From: a bacterium (candidate division B38) B3_B38
Lineage (GTDB): Bacteria > Acidobacteriota > B3-B38 > Guanabaribacteriales > B3-B38
DNA length: 48,858 bases
NCBI GenBank assembly: GCA_005223145.1
Contig: NJBL01000008.1
Span: 1 to 48,858, forward strand
Direction of reading: 5' to 3'
The first letter of the stretch is position 1. The number at the start of each line of letters is the position of its first letter. The translations under genes and the position numbers were made by a program. This document shows positions 8,750 to 18,072 of the stretch, piece by piece. The notes below the pieces were generated by a model that had not been told where the DNA came from, ran no database searches, and worked only from the letters and a program-made list of their open reading frames with translations.

Positions 8750-10483
8750 ATGAGCAAAAGGGCTACGGGATGCTTAATAGCTCTGGGAATATTTCTTGCG
8801 CTCCTGGTTGCTCTTTTTCTGGCAACCCTGTTAACCTTGAGGGCTCCATCCATAAAGGCAAACACCGTGCTGGAGCTCCCTATTGAGGGGACTCTGATAG
8901 AGTGCCCCCCCACCTCCATGCTGGAGAGGTTCTTCATGGCGAAGGTGACTGTAGTATGGGAGGTCCTTCAGGTTCTCCAGACAGCAGCCAAAGATAATGA
9001 AATTTCAGGGGTAATTTTGAAAATTAGCCCCCTCAACAGCGGACTGGCTAAGATACAGGAGCTGAGAAAGGGAGTAATCGATTTTAAACGCTCGGGGAAG
9101 TTTGTCCTCTCCTTTTTAGAAACAGCGGGAAACAAGGAGTATTATCTGGCATCTGCCGCCGATGAGGTTTGTCTGGTGCCCGTGGGGGACTTAAATCTCA
9201 CCGGGCTAGTCACTGAGGTCACCTTCTACCGCGGCTTTTTCGACAAGTGGGGCATGATACCCAACTTCGAACATATTGGTGAATACAAAAGCGCCTCCGA
9301 TATTCTGACCCGCAAGGAGATGTCCCCTGCTCATCGGGAGGCGACCGACTCCCTTCTGGACAGCCTTTACCAATCTCTTTTAAAGGACTTAGCCCAGCGG
9401 AATAAACTCTCCAACCCACAAAATGCTCAGGAACTCATCGATAAGGGTCCCTTCACTGCCCAAGAAGCCCTTGAAGAGGGTCTGGTAGATCAGCTTCTTT
9501 ACGAAGACCAGTTTTACGAGCTTGTCCGCCAGAAGAACAAAGGACAACTGCCCTTAGTCACTGCTAAGGATTACCAGCGCTCTGCCGTGAGACCTCCGGC
9601 GTGGGGGCGGCGTCCCAAGATAGCCCTGATCTATGCCACCGGAACTATTGCCACCGGAGATAGCTTCTATGCACCCCTGGTAGGCAGGGTTATGGGGTCG
9701 AAAACCATCTGCCAGGCTATAAGATCAGCTCGAAAGAACAACTCCATCAAAGGGATTGTTTTCCGCATAGATAGCCCTGGGGGGTCGGCTCTGGCTTCGG
9801 ACATCATCTGGCGGGAAGTGGAGCTTACTCGAGGAAAAAAGCCCTTCGTGGTCACTATGTCGGATACCGCAGCTTCAGGAGGATACTACATCGCTATGGG
9901 AGCCGACAAGATTGTAGCTCAGCCAACAACCGTCACTGGTTCCATCGGAGTTATATCGGGCAAGTTCGACCTGCGGGGTCTATATGATAGGCTGGGAATC
10001 AACAAAGAGGTCATTACACGCGGAAAGAATGCCGACCTGTTCTCCGATTATCGGAGCTTCTCGCCGGAGGAGAAGGAGATTCTGCTGAAGATGATAGGGA
10101 ACATCTATAAAAACTTCGTGCACAAGGCCGCCCTGGGAAGAGAGATGACCGACGAGGAGATCGACTCTATTGGAAGAGGCAGGGTATGGACCGGAGAGCA
10201 GGCTAAGGGGAATGGCTTGGTGGACGAGCTTGGGGGAATAACCGAAGCAGTCTCCCTGATAAAAGAGATGGCTAACATACCAGCAGAGGAGGAGGTGGAA
10301 GTGGTCATTTATCCCAGGGTGCGACCGTTGATATGGAGTCGTTGGCTAGAAATAGTCAAAACAGAAGGAATTAACCTTCCTGAAGAACTTCTGTCTGCAA
10401 CACTCGGGCTAACATCAAAAGCCAGAGAACTCCTTCGGGAAAGGGTCTTTACCCTGCTCCCCTACTCTATCCGCTTCAGGTAA
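8750..10483 (+). CDS. sppA: Signal peptide peptidase SppA, two-domain (67K) type
   Basis: A membrane-anchored serine protease that degrades cleaved signal peptides. The 577-residue length and tandem S49 domains match the long SppA form. One TM helix occupies residues 8-28. The N-terminal domain supplies the general-base lysine, probably in HIGEYKSASD. The C-terminal domain carries the oxyanion-region motif IDSPGGSALAS and the nucleophile Ser in SDTAASGGYYIAMGADKI, followed by GSIGV. Translation starts at an ATG with a strong AGGAGG 7 nt upstream. The gene stands alone, convergent with yqeY about 200 nt downstream; that gap shows no clear feature. Confidence 0.95.
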   Translation: MSKRATGCLIALGIFLALLVALFLATLLTLRAPSIKANTVLELPIEGTLIECPPTSMLERFFMAKVTVVWEVLQVLQTAAKDNEISGVILKISPLNSGLAKIQELRKGVIDFKRSGKFVLSFLETAGNKEYYLASAADEVCLVPVGDLNLTGLVTEVTFYRGFFDKWGMIPNFEHIGEYKSASDILTRKEMSPAHREATDSLLDSLYQSLLKDLAQRNKLSNPQNAQELIDKGPFTAQEALEEGLVDQLLYEDQFYELVRQKNKGQLPLVTAKDYQRSAVRPPAWGRRPKIALIYATGTIATGDSFYAPLVGRVMGSKTICQAIRSARKNNSIKGIVFRIDSPGGSALASDIIWREVELTRGKKPFVVTMSDTAASGGYYIAMGADKIVAQPTTVTGSIGVISGKFDLRGLYDRLGINKEVITRGKNADLFSDYRSFSPEEKEILLKMIGNIYKNFVHKAALGREMTDEEIDSIGRGRVWTGEQAKGNGLVDELGGITEAVSLIKEMANIPAEEEVEVVIYPRVRPLIWSRWLEIVKTEGINLPEELLSATLGLTSKARELLRERVFTLLPYSIRFR

Positions 10484-10685
10484 GGCAAGGAAGGCGACAA
10501 CAAGTACCCACTGCTCACACCACTATGGCATGCCGATTATCTGCAGGTGGTATCAAAAAGGGGCGGTTTATGGCTCTTATCTTCAAAACCGAAGTCCCTT
10601 TCCTCTAGGCGGATGTTTAGATGAGGATAATATTGGCACTTCAAAGCCTAAAAGGTGGCTCTAACGACCATCTCCAGGGGCATCC

Positions 10686-11123
10686 TCACTCTAACTTGCT
10701 GAGAACTACCCGCTGTGCCATAGAGCCCTCGACCCTTCCCTTGAATCTTCCCATGACCTCGCGCATCACCTTCCCCATCTCCTTCTTCTCCTTCACTTCC
10801 AGCTCGGCAATTATATCAGCAACTATCTTCTCCAACTCCTTCTCGCTTAAAGGAGGAGGGAGGTATTTTTTCAGAACGATAACCTCATCCTCTTCCTTCT
10901 CCACCAGGTCTTGCCGTCCACCTTTATCAAACTGCTCGATGGAATCTTTTCTTCTTTTTATCCCCCGCTGTATGAGGATCCAAATCTCCTCCTCGGTTAA
11001 TTCCCGCCGCAGTCTAAGCTCTTCGTTATGGACCTCTGACAGGAGCAACCTCAGAGTAGAAAGGGTGGTCTTATCCTTCTCCTTTAACGCCTTTTGCATG
11101 TTCTTTTTTATTTTTTCCAGCAT
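10686..11123 (-). CDS. GatB/YqeY-domain protein
   Basis: A 145-residue helical protein matching the YqeY family (LSTLRLLLSEVHNEELRLRRELTEEEI, then IKRRKDSIEQFDKGGRQDL and the closing EVMGRFKGRVEGSMAQRVV). The domain is shared with the tail of the tRNA amidotransferase subunit GatB and is thought to bind RNA; free-standing YqeY has no firmly established role. The track ORF starts at a TTG (11132) touching GGGAAG, while the ATG at 11123 gives better spacing and the usual family N-terminus. A near-consensus promoter lies just upstream. It is divergent from yebC. Confidence 0.88.
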   Translation of the reverse strand: MLEKIKKNMQKALKEKDKTTLSTLRLLLSEVHNEELRLRRELTEEEIWILIQRGIKRRKDSIEQFDKGGRQDLVEKEEDEVIVLKKYLPPPLSEKELEKIVADIIAELEVKEKKEMGKVMREVMGRFKGRVEGSMAQRVVLSKLE

Positions 11124-11169
11124 CTCCCTCAACTTCCCAAATATAAGCTTTAGAAAATTTGTCGCTGGT

Positions 11170-11198
11170 ATATTATGTTATAACAAGGGGGTTGTCAA
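11170..11198 (-). promoter_or_regulatory. Near-consensus sigma-70 promoter of yqeY
   Basis: On the minus strand, TTGACA (11198-11193) and TAATAT (11175-11170) are separated by exactly 17 nt. It reads directly into yqeY. Confidence 0.75.
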
Positions 11199-11253
11199 GA
11201 GATAAAGTGCTAAAATAAAAGGGGTGAGAACCCCGTGGGAAAGGAATTTTAGC

Positions 11254-11282
11254 TTTACAACTAAAAGCTCTCATGATAAAAT
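11254..11282 (+). promoter_or_regulatory. Probable promoter of the yebC-ruv operon
   Basis: TTTACA (11254) and TAAAAT (11277) with a 17-nt spacer, ending 20 nt before the yebC start codon. It is divergent from the yqeY promoter. Confidence 0.6.
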
Positions 11283-11302
11283 ATTTCAAACGGTGAGATC
11301 TT

Positions 11303-12043
11303 ATGTCTGGACATTCTAAATGGAGTACTATTAAAAGAAAGAAGGGCAAAGAAGATGCCCGCCGGTCGAAAATCTTCGGCAAGCTGATAAGAGAGATATC
11401 TATCGCTGCCCGCCTGGGTGGAGGTGACCCCAACGGGAATCCTCGCTTACGGAACGTCATCTTAGCCGCCAAGGCAGCTAATATGCCGGCTGATAACATC
11501 AAGCGAGCCATCCAGAAAGGAACCGCCGAGCTGCCAGGCACTTCTTACGAAGAGGTAACTTACGAAGGGTATGGTCCGGGAGGTGTGGCTATGATGATAC
11601 AGGTATTAACCGACAACAAGAACCGAACCCTCCCGGAGATAAGGCATCTATTTGCTAAAAACGCAGGGAATCTAGGCGAAAGCGGCTGTGTCTCCTGGAT
11701 GTTTGACAAAAGAGGTTACATCGTGGTCGAAAAGGATAAGGTTGACGAAGATAGGCTTATGGAGTTAATCCTGGAAGCCGGAGCCGAGGATATGGGCGAG
11801 GATGGGAGCAACTACGAGATTTTCACCTCTCTGGATAGCTTTGAGACAGTGCATAACTCTGTGAAAAACCATAACATTGAGATAGCTGCTCAAGAAATCG
11901 CCATGGTGCCCAAGAGCACAGTCAAGGTAACCGGGAAGAAGGCTCAGCAGGTGCTGAGAATGATGGAAGAATTAGAAGACCACGACGATGTCCAGAGTGT
12001 ATGGGCGAACTTTGACATCGATGAATCGGAGATCGAAGGGTAA
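11303..12043 (+). CDS. yebC: YebC/PmpR family protein
   Basis: The 246-residue protein begins MSGHSKWSTIKRKKG and continues through the family pattern (RLRNVILAAKAANMPADNIKRAI, YEGYGPGGVA, SGCVSWMFDKRG). YebC proteins are described either as transcription regulators or, in recent work on one branch, as ribosome-associated factors helping at proline runs. The gene sits directly before ruvC, an arrangement found in many bacteria. GGTGAG precedes the ATG. All three family domains are present without gaps. Confidence 0.97.
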   Translation: MSGHSKWSTIKRKKGKEDARRSKIFGKLIREISIAARLGGGDPNGNPRLRNVILAAKAANMPADNIKRAIQKGTAELPGTSYEEVTYEGYGPGGVAMMIQVLTDNKNRTLPEIRHLFAKNAGNLGESGCVSWMFDKRGYIVVEKDKVDEDRLMELILEAGAEDMGEDGSNYEIFTSLDSFETVHNSVKNHNIEIAAQEIAMVPKSTVKVTGKKAQQVLRMMEELEDHDDVQSVWANFDIDESEIEG

Positions 12044-12138
12044 GAGAACAGCCATAAATTACTTAAGCTATCCTTTTGCAAGAAGATAGCGAAGCTAACC
12101 CTGTCAAGACTTAAAATCTATTGTATGTGAGACCCTGA

Positions 12139-12612
12139 GTGCGAATTTTAGGCGTTGACCCCGGCTCCCGGGCTACCGGCTATGGGCTCATTGAAAAAGA
12201 AGGCGAGAGGCTTCTCTTCATAGCCTGCGGAGTTATCCAACCCCCTCAAAATTCCCCTTTCCCCATTATATTGAAAGAACTCTACCAAAAGTTGCAACAG
12301 CTAATCCAGCTTCACCAACCAGAGGTAATAGTTCTGGAAGACCTCTTCTACTCGCGGAATGTCCGCATTGCCCTGAACCTGGGGCATATAAGGGGGGTAT
12401 TGATGGTGGCGGCGATAAACTCCGGTCTGCCAGTGGCTGAATATACTCCTCTGGAGGTGAAGAAGGCAGTGGTGGGTTACGGGAGAGCCGATAAATATCA
12501 GGTGCAACAGATGGTCAAGCATCTACTGGGACTATCGACCCTCCCGCAACCCTACGACGCTTCCGACGCCCTGGCAGTAGCCATCTGCCACGCTCATTGC
12601 CTGTGGAAATGA
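12139..12612 (+). CDS. ruvC: Crossover junction endodeoxyribonuclease RuvC
   Basis: A RNase-H-fold resolvase that cuts Holliday junctions as part of RuvABC. It starts with GTG (MRILGVDPGSRATGYGLIE). The first catalytic Asp is in GVDPGS, the second acidic residue is the Glu in VIVLEDLFYSRN, and the C-terminal pair is in YDASDALAVAICHAH. The length of 157 residues is normal. It is followed by ruvA and ruvB in the same orientation, giving a complete RuvABC set. Confidence 0.96.
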   Translation: MRILGVDPGSRATGYGLIEKEGERLLFIACGVIQPPQNSPFPIILKELYQKLQQLIQLHQPEVIVLEDLFYSRNVRIALNLGHIRGVLMVAAINSGLPVAEYTPLEVKKAVVGYGRADKYQVQQMVKHLLGLSTLPQPYDASDALAVAICHAHCLWK

Positions 12613-12673
12613 AAGATGGTAACATCCAGAGAATATAAGAGATAAATCCCTCGGAGGAGGAAAGGAAGAGGCG

Positions 12674-13288
12674 ATGATTGCCCTGCTCACCGGTAAGCTC
12701 CGGCGCAAGGAACCCAATGAGGTAATTATTGAGGTCAACGGGGTGGGCTATAGGGTGGTCATACCCCTATCCACCTATTACCGCCTCAAATCGGATGAGG
12801 AACCGGTAACCTTAATAATTTATACCTATGTGAGAGAAGATACCATCGCTCTATACGGCTTCTTAACCGACCAAGAGAGATTGATATTTGAAAAGCTCAT
12901 CTCCATTTCCGGCTTAGGTCCTAAATCAGCCATAATTATACTCTCTGGTCTCCCCACCGAGGAACTTATATCAGCAGTGAGAAAGGAGGACCCTTCCCCA
13001 TTAAGCTCCATCCCCGGCATCGGACCAAAAACCGCCAACAGAGTGATTCTGGAGCTGAGGGATAAGCTCAAGGGGGTGGTCTCCCTTCTTGAAGAAAAGG
13101 CTATGGCGCCCTACCCGACAGCACCCCTCACCCCTATGAAGAGGGACCTCCTCTCCGCCTTGATGAATCTCGGTTATAAAAAATATGAAGCGGAAAGAGC
13201 CATTAAGGAAACACTCATCTCTTTGGGGGAGGAATCATCTTTTGAGAATGCTATCAGAGAAGCCTTGAAGATCTTAGCCAAGCATTAG
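12674..13288 (+). CDS. ruvA: Holliday junction DNA helicase subunit RuvA
   Basis: A 204-residue tetrameric junction-binding protein. The N-terminal OB fold (MIALLTGKLRRKEPNEVIIEVNGVGYRV) is followed by two helix-hairpin-helix motifs (ISGLGPKSAIIILSGL and IPGIGPKTANRVILEL). The flexible linker and the C-terminal RuvB-binding domain (RDLLSALMNLGYKKYEAERAI) complete the family layout. A purine-rich tract with several GGAGG-like sites precedes the ATG. It lies 61 nt after ruvC. Confidence 0.97.
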   Translation: MIALLTGKLRRKEPNEVIIEVNGVGYRVVIPLSTYYRLKSDEEPVTLIIYTYVREDTIALYGFLTDQERLIFEKLISISGLGPKSAIIILSGLPTEELISAVRKEDPSPLSSIPGIGPKTANRVILELRDKLKGVVSLLEEKAMAPYPTAPLTPMKRDLLSALMNLGYKKYEAERAIKETLISLGEESSFENAIREALKILAKH

Positions 13289-13321
13289 ATTCTCAACTTG
13301 TAAGCAGAGGACTAAAAAATG

Positions 13322-13330
13322 TGTTATAAT
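13322..13330 (+). promoter_or_regulatory. Possible extended -10 promoter before ruvB
   Basis: The sequence TGTTATAAT has a consensus -10 box with TGn extension; no -35 box is at good spacing. It lies about 60 nt before the ruvB start and could give ruvB its own transcript. Confidence 0.35.
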
Positions 13331-13390
13331 ACCTCCAAATGATGACGATGAGCTCTTACAAAAATTAGCCAGAGTTGAAAATCTACAAAA

Positions 13391-14413
13391 ATGAGCAAAA
13401 GGATAACCTCCGGCGAACCGATAGACGATGATCTAAGATACGATGCCTCCCTTCGCCCCAAAAGGATGGTGGAGTTCATCGGTCAGAAGAAAGTCAAAGA
13501 AAACCTATCCTTATTCATCGAGGCGACTAAAAGGAGGAACGAACCCTTAGACCATGTCCTGCTTTTCGGACCACCGGGACTGGGAAAAACCACCCTGGCG
13601 CACATCATCGCCAATGAACTGGGAGTCAGAATCAAAGCCACCTCGGGACCAGTTATCGAAAAGGCTGGCGACCTGGCAGCCCTGGTGACCAACCTGGGGG
13701 AACACGAGGCACTATTCCTTGACGAAATCCATCGCTTAAGCCCCGCCATTGAGGAAATTCTCTATCCGGCTATGGAGGAATACAAGCTGGACCTGGTCAT
13801 CGGACAGGGACCGAGCGCCCGAACAGTCAAGTTAGACCTCCCCAGGTTCACCCTCATAGGTGCTACCACCCGGGCAGGGCTGTTGACCCCACCTCTAAGA
13901 GGTCGCTTCGGCATAGTGCATCGCTTAGACTTCTACACCGAAGAGGAGTTGAAGGTCATTGTAGAGCGCTCCGCAGGCATTCTCAACATCACCATTACCC
14001 CCGAAGGGGCGCTAGAGATAGCCCGTCGCTCCCGTGGTACCCCCCGCATAGGCAATCGCCTCCTCCGGCGGGTGAGAGATTATGCTCAGGTAAAAGCCGA
14101 TGGAAAAATAACTAATAAGGTCGCTTTAGCCTCCCTGGAGATGTTAGAGGTTGACCATTTCGGATTTGATGAAATCGACCGCAAGCTTCTGCTGACCATC
14201 ATCGACAAGTTCGACGGCGGTCCGGTGGGGCTGAACACGCTCTCGGCAGCTATCGGAGAGGAGAAGGATACCATTGAGTGTATCTATGAGCCCTTTCTGT
14301 TACAGATAGGATTCCTTGATCGCACTTCCCGAGGAAGGAAGGCGACTCTATTAGCTTACAAGCATTTTGGTAGAACAAAAGGGAATAAACCCGGGCAGAA
14401 AAAGCTCTGGTGA
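13391..14413 (+). CDS. ruvB: Holliday junction branch migration ATPase RuvB
   Basis: A 340-residue AAA+ motor that drives branch migration with RuvA. Visible motifs are [19 protein letters not shown], Walker [13 protein letters not shown], Walker [10 protein letters not shown], sensor 1 GATTRAGLL and the arginine-finger region [15 protein letters not shown]. The C-terminal winged helix ([24 protein letters not shown]) binds DNA. The start codon lacks a clear Shine-Dalgarno sequence, which is unusual for this operon. A hairpin with a T run follows the gene. Confidence 0.97.
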   Translation: MSKRITSGEPIDDDLRYDASLRPKRMVEFIGQKKVKENLSLFIEATKRRNEPLDHVLLFGPPGLGKTTLAHIIANELGVRIKATSGPVIEKAGDLAALVTNLGEHEALFLDEIHRLSPAIEEILYPAMEEYKLDLVIGQGPSARTVKLDLPRFTLIGATTRAGLLTPPLRGRFGIVHRLDFYTEEELKVIVERSAGILNITITPEGALEIARRSRGTPRIGNRLLRRVRDYAQVKADGKITNKVALASLEMLEVDHFGFDEIDRKLLLTIIDKFDGGPVGLNTLSAAIGEEKDTIECIYEPFLLQIGFLDRTSRGRKATLLAYKHFGRTKGNKPGQKKLW

Positions 14414-14446
14414 AATAATCTATAGATCAGTTAGTCAAAGGGGAGC

Positions 14447-14465
14447 AAAAGGGGTTCCCCTTTTT
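14447..14465 (+). terminator. Intrinsic terminator-like hairpin after ruvB
   Basis: AAAAGGG and CCCTTTT flank a GTTC loop and are followed by further T residues. It ends the ruv unit or acts as an attenuator just before queH, whose ATG lies 10 nt downstream. Confidence 0.6.
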
Positions 14466-14475
14466 AATATGTCAG

Positions 14476-15000
14476 ATGAATATAGTAGTCCATATATGTT
14501 GTGCTCCCTGCTTTCTCTATTTGGAAGAGGAACTTCGTAAAGGGGGGCACAGGGTAATCGGCTTCTGGTACAACCCTAATATCCATCCCTTGCTTGAATA
14601 TCGATGTCGCCTGGAAAGCCTCAAAAAATACTGCTTGGAGAGTCAGGTAGAGTTGCTTATAAATGATAGCTACGAGCTGGAGAAATTCCTCCAAGGCGCC
14701 CTCAATGAACCCGAACTTAGATGCCGCTTCTGCTACCGCCTCCGGCTGGAAGCTGCCGCCCGGGAGGCAGCCTCAGAGAAATTTGACGCCTTTACCACCA
14801 CCCTCCTGGTCAGTAAATATCAAAGGCACGAGCTTATTAAAACCATCGCCCAGCAAGCCGCCCGAAAATATGGGGTTAACTTCTATTATGATGATTTCCG
14901 CCGTGGGCATTACCAGGGACATAATAGAGCTCGGGAGCTGGGCATCTATAGACAGAAATACTGCGGATGTATCTTCAGTGAAAGGGACAGATATTCCTAA
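14476..15000 (+). CDS. queH: Epoxyqueuosine reductase QueH (DUF208)
   Basis: The last step of queuosine synthesis, reduction of epoxyqueuosine in tRNA, is catalysed either by QueG or by the unrelated QueH. This 174-residue protein has the QueH cysteine set: HICCAPC at the N-terminus, CRFCYRLRLEAAA in the middle and KYCGCIFSE near the end; these bind an Fe-S cluster and a second metal. Other family features are FTTTLLVSKYQ and YDDFRRGHYQG. It lies 27 nt before queA in the same orientation, which supports the assignment. The start sits very close to the upstream hairpin. Confidence 0.93.
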   Translation: MNIVVHICCAPCFLYLEEELRKGGHRVIGFWYNPNIHPLLEYRCRLESLKKYCLESQVELLINDSYELEKFLQGALNEPELRCRFCYRLRLEAAAREAASEKFDAFTTTLLVSKYQRHELIKTIAQQAARKYGVNFYYDDFRRGHYQGHNRARELGIYRQKYCGCIFSERDRYS

Positions 15001-15027
15001 TGAAATCCCTTCCTTTAGAGGTTGCCG

Positions 15028-16059
15028 ATGAAGGTCTCCGAATTCGATTTTCATCTCCCACCAGAACTCATTGCCCAATACCCTTCACCGAGAAGAGGGG
15101 ACTCCCGATTGATGGTTGTTGACCGTCAATCGGGCAAGGTCACCCACGCCCATTTCTCCCTCTTTCCCCAACTTCTGCATGCGGGTGACCTTTTGGTTCT
15201 TAACAACACGATGGTATTCCCCGCCCGACTGCTGGGTCACAAAGAGGGGAAGAATGGAAAGGTTGAGGTTTTATTGGCTAAGCGGCTGACCCAGAACTGC
15301 TGGGAGGCGCTGGTCCGCCCGGGTAGGAAGCTCCGTCCAGTGGACCGGGTCATTTTCGGGGACGGGGAGCTCCAGGCTACCATCAAGGAAAGAGGAGAAA
15401 GGGGAAAAAGGCTCCTCCAGTTCCATTACCGGGGAGATTTCTTCCAGTTGCTGGAAAAGCTCGCCAACCCTCCCCTTCCCCCATATATTAAGCGAGCTGC
15501 TTCAGCGGAAGACCGCCTAAGGTATCAAACCATCTTTGCCGAGGAGCGAGGAGCCATCGCAGCCCCCACAGCCGGTCTCCATTTCACCCCCGAGACCCTT
15601 TCCTCCTTGAAGAATCAGGGGGTGGAGCAGGTCGCCATCACCCTCCATATAGGGGTAGGCACCTTTCAACCCATTGAGGCGAAAGAGGTTGAGGAGCACA
15701 AAATGGAGGAGGAGTATTACAGGATAACACCCCAAGCAGCCACCAAACTAAACGGTGCCCTTGAGGAAGGGCGTAGGATAATTGCAGTGGGAACTACCAC
15801 TACTCGAGCATTAGAGAGTGCTTCTTCTGCTACGAAGAGAATCCCTTCTGGTGAAGGATGGACCAACCTCTTCATTTACCCCGGATACCAGTTCGAGCTG
15901 GTAAAGGCTCTGTTGACAAACTTTCACCTTCCCAGATCCTCTCCGCTGATGCTGGTATGCGCCTTTGCCGGGCGGGATTTGATAATGGAAGCCTACCAAC
16001 AAGCAATAGTAGCTGGCTATCACTATTATAGCTATGGTGATTGTATGCTTATCTTGTAA
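15028..16059 (+). CDS. queA: S-adenosylmethionine:tRNA ribosyltransferase-isomerase QueA
   Basis: QueA transfers and isomerises the ribosyl group of SAM onto preQ1 in tRNA, making epoxyqueuosine, the substrate of QueH. The protein starts MKVSEFDFHLPPELIAQYP; the TTG at 15022 used in the track touches the AGAGG ribosome binding site, so the ATG at 15028 is preferred. Typical segments include LVLNNTMVFPARLLGHK, AAPTAGLHFTPETL, LHIGVGTFQPI and LLTNFHLPRSSPLMLV. The length (343 residues) is normal. Genes for preQ1 synthesis and TGT are not in the window. Confidence 0.97.
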   Translation: MKVSEFDFHLPPELIAQYPSPRRGDSRLMVVDRQSGKVTHAHFSLFPQLLHAGDLLVLNNTMVFPARLLGHKEGKNGKVEVLLAKRLTQNCWEALVRPGRKLRPVDRVIFGDGELQATIKERGERGKRLLQFHYRGDFFQLLEKLANPPLPPYIKRAASAEDRLRYQTIFAEERGAIAAPTAGLHFTPETLSSLKNQGVEQVAITLHIGVGTFQPIEAKEVEEHKMEEEYYRITPQAATKLNGALEEGRRIIAVGTTTTRALESASSATKRIPSGEGWTNLFIYPGYQFELVKALLTNFHLPRSSPLMLVCAFAGRDLIMEAYQQAIVAGYHYYSYGDCMLIL

Positions 16060-16137
16060 ATGAATTCCCTCAGGTCGACTATCTATCAAACCAAAGACTT
16101 TACCTTGATAACTTAAATGGGAAAAATTGATGATAGG

Positions 16138-16159
16138 CCCCGCCACCATTGGTGGGGGG
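16138..16159. terminator. GC-rich hairpin between convergent queA and the PIN/TRAM gene
   Basis: CCCGCCACC and GGTGGGGGG pair with one mismatch around an ATT loop. There is no strong T run on either side, so terminator function is only probable from its place between convergent genes. Confidence 0.35.
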
Positions 16160-16183
16160 AAGAAAATCTGTCAGTTGATTTTA

Positions 16184-17191
16184 TCAGTGCTCCCTGGGTA
16201 CTTCTATTGATTCCGGTTCATACTTGCCAAAGATCATCTTTCCTGCGGTAGTCTGAAGGACGCTGGTCACCACCACTTTGATTGTCTTACCAATAGCCTT
16301 TCTGGCATTGTCTACCACCACCATTGTACCATCATCTAAATATGCCACCCCTTGCGAAGGCTCTTTCCCCTCCTTTATGATGAAGACCCGCATCATCTCC
16401 CCGGGCAAGACCACCGGCTTTAGCGCATTAGCCAACTCGTTTATGTTCATAACCTCAATCCCTCTCAACTGGGCTATCTTATTGAGGTTGAAATCGTTGG
16501 TGACAATCTTACCTCCCAGGTGTTTGGTCACCTCTATCAACTTCAGGTCAACCTCTTTAATATTGGGGAAGTCAAGCTCCGAAATCTGAACATTGATGTG
16601 GGCTTGCTTCTTTATCCTCTGCAAGATGTCCAGTCCCCGCCGCCCCCGGTTCCTCTTAAGGCTATCGGAGGAGTCGGCTACCCGCTGTAGCTCCCGCAAA
16701 ATAAACTGGGGGACAATCAAGCTACCATCAATAAAGCCAGTCTCGCAGACATCGGCTATCCTCCCATCTATGATTACGCTGGTATCCAGAACCTTGTATC
16801 TCTCTATCACCCCTCGCTCTTTGAACGCTGCCTTTATATTCCTCAGGTCGAGCCACTCCCCTTTTTGGGCTCCTACCACCAGCCCCAAGTAACCCAATCC
16901 TCCCAGAAGCAACAACCTAACGAAATAATCCCCCACAAAAGAAAACTCCATCCCTCCGAGAATTGCGATTACCAAACTGGCCAAAGCAATTCCCACTAAG
17001 AAACCAATAAGGGATCCTATCAGAACTTTTACCGGCAATTTCCGGACCTTAATATCAAGAGCTATAACGATGAGGGAGAGAATGAATCCAAACCCCATCC
17101 CCACCAAGTTTGCTAACCCCAAGGGCGCAAGGAAATAGCCAATGGTTGAACAGAGAACAACGAAGACAACCCTGATAATCAAGATTCCCAC
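16184..17191 (-). CDS. YacL-type PIN/TRAM membrane protein
   Basis: A 335-residue protein with four N-terminal TM helices (about 1-105), a PIN nuclease-like domain (about 130-250) and a C-terminal TRAM domain (about 270-330, GVAYLDDGTMVVVDNARKAIGK). The PIN acidic residues are visible in LDTSVIIDGRIADV, in SLKRNRGRRGLDIL and in IVTNDFNLNKIA. The family resembles Bacillus YacL, whose nuclease substrate is unknown. The start is GTG with AGGAGG 9 nt upstream. It is convergent with queA. Confidence 0.92.
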   Translation of the reverse strand: MGILIIRVVFVVLCSTIGYFLAPLGLANLVGMGFGFILSLIVIALDIKVRKLPVKVLIGSLIGFLVGIALASLVIAILGGMEFSFVGDYFVRLLLLGGLGYLGLVVGAQKGEWLDLRNIKAAFKERGVIERYKVLDTSVIIDGRIADVCETGFIDGSLIVPQFILRELQRVADSSDSLKRNRGRRGLDILQRIKKQAHINVQISELDFPNIKEVDLKLIEVTKHLGGKIVTNDFNLNKIAQLRGIEVMNINELANALKPVVLPGEMMRVFIIKEGKEPSQGVAYLDDGTMVVVDNARKAIGKTIKVVVTSVLQTTAGKMIFGKYEPESIEVPREH

Positions 17192-17368
17192 TCTTTTTCA
17201 CCTCCTAACAAAAAAGATGCCTGTTCAAAATTTATTAATATATTGGCTAAAAAGATTCTTTTATTAACCTCATTTAGTACATCCATCTTTCTCCTACTTT
17301 CTGGACATTAGAAAGAGTTTACTGCATATACTCTTCATCCGGGGATTTCTTCCTTTTTTATAGTGTAT

Positions 17369-18016
17369 TTATTGAGCTTCCTTCTCTTTTTTAATTGGTT
17401 CGGCAAAGAACATCTTAAAAATTGTAAAAAGCAAATTCTCTTCTCGAATCAGCTTAAAGCCAGCTTTGTGAATATTATCTGAAGTTTTTCTATTAATGTG
17501 AACACCACTGAGTGCTGAAGTCAACGGGTCGAGAGTATTGAATGTCCACGCCATCAGTGCATTCTCTGGAAGCACGTGCTCAATAAGCAGCGCCTGACCT
17601 TCCGGCTTGAGTACTCGTTGTATTTCTTGCAGTCCTTTAATTGGGTCAGGCACAGAGCAAAATACAAAGGTTGCTACTACTGTATCAAAAATGCTATCAC
17701 CAAAAGCGAGCTGCTGAGCGTCCATCAGGGCCAGAGGAATCCCTTTGGATTTAGCAAGAGGCTTCGCTTTAAACATCATCTCTTCACTTAGATCCACGCC
17801 GGTAGCCCAGTATTCCTGTCGGTAATATCGTAAATTTTTTCCCGTGCCAACGCCTACTTCCAAAACTCGAGGGCCTCTGACTTTCCTGAATAATCGCCTG
17901 CGCCAACGCGCATACCAGAAAAGCTCCAATGGCAATTCCATCAGATTATAGAACTTGGCGTTGCGGTCATACTTTTTCCGCGTTATAAGAGTAGCTTTCT
18001 CTATTTCCATGTTCAT
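17369..18016 (-). CDS. Class I SAM-dependent methyltransferase
   Basis: A 215-residue UbiE/phospholipid-methyltransferase-like enzyme. Motif I is VLEVGVGTGKNLRYY, followed by the acidic motif ATGVDLSEEM, motif II FDTVVATFVFCSVPDP and IQRVLKPEGQALLIEHV. The substrate cannot be assigned; close relatives include ubiquinone/menaquinone and lipid methyltransferases. It is the last gene of an AT-richer group with DUF302, the Met-rich protein and the SHOCT protein, 56 nt after DUF302. No strong ribosome binding site marks the start; Met3 is an alternative. Confidence 0.85.
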   Translation of the reverse strand: MNMEIEKATLITRKKYDRNAKFYNLMELPLELFWYARWRRRLFRKVRGPRVLEVGVGTGKNLRYYRQEYWATGVDLSEEMMFKAKPLAKSKGIPLALMDAQQLAFGDSIFDTVVATFVFCSVPDPIKGLQEIQRVLKPEGQALLIEHVLPENALMAWTFNTLDPLTSALSGVHINRKTSDNIHKAGFKLIREENLLFTIFKMFFAEPIKKEKEAQ

Positions 18017-18072
18017 TGAATAACTCTTAGTATTCCTTCTGCCGTATGTTTTTATCTCCTTGATTAAAACTG

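Noticed and set aside
10526-10544. TGGCATGCCGATTATCTGC as a possible sigma-54 promoter for the NtrC-type regulator
   Set aside because: The GG-GC distance is 16 nt, where sigma-54 needs 12.
10621-11205. 194-residue Ser/Phe-rich plus-strand ORF
   Set aside because: Antisense shadow of yqeY; the minus strand carries the conserved protein and a near-consensus promoter.
14414-14475. Possible preQ1 riboswitch before queH
   Set aside because: Only a simple GC hairpin with T run is present; no preQ1 aptamer pattern could be found.
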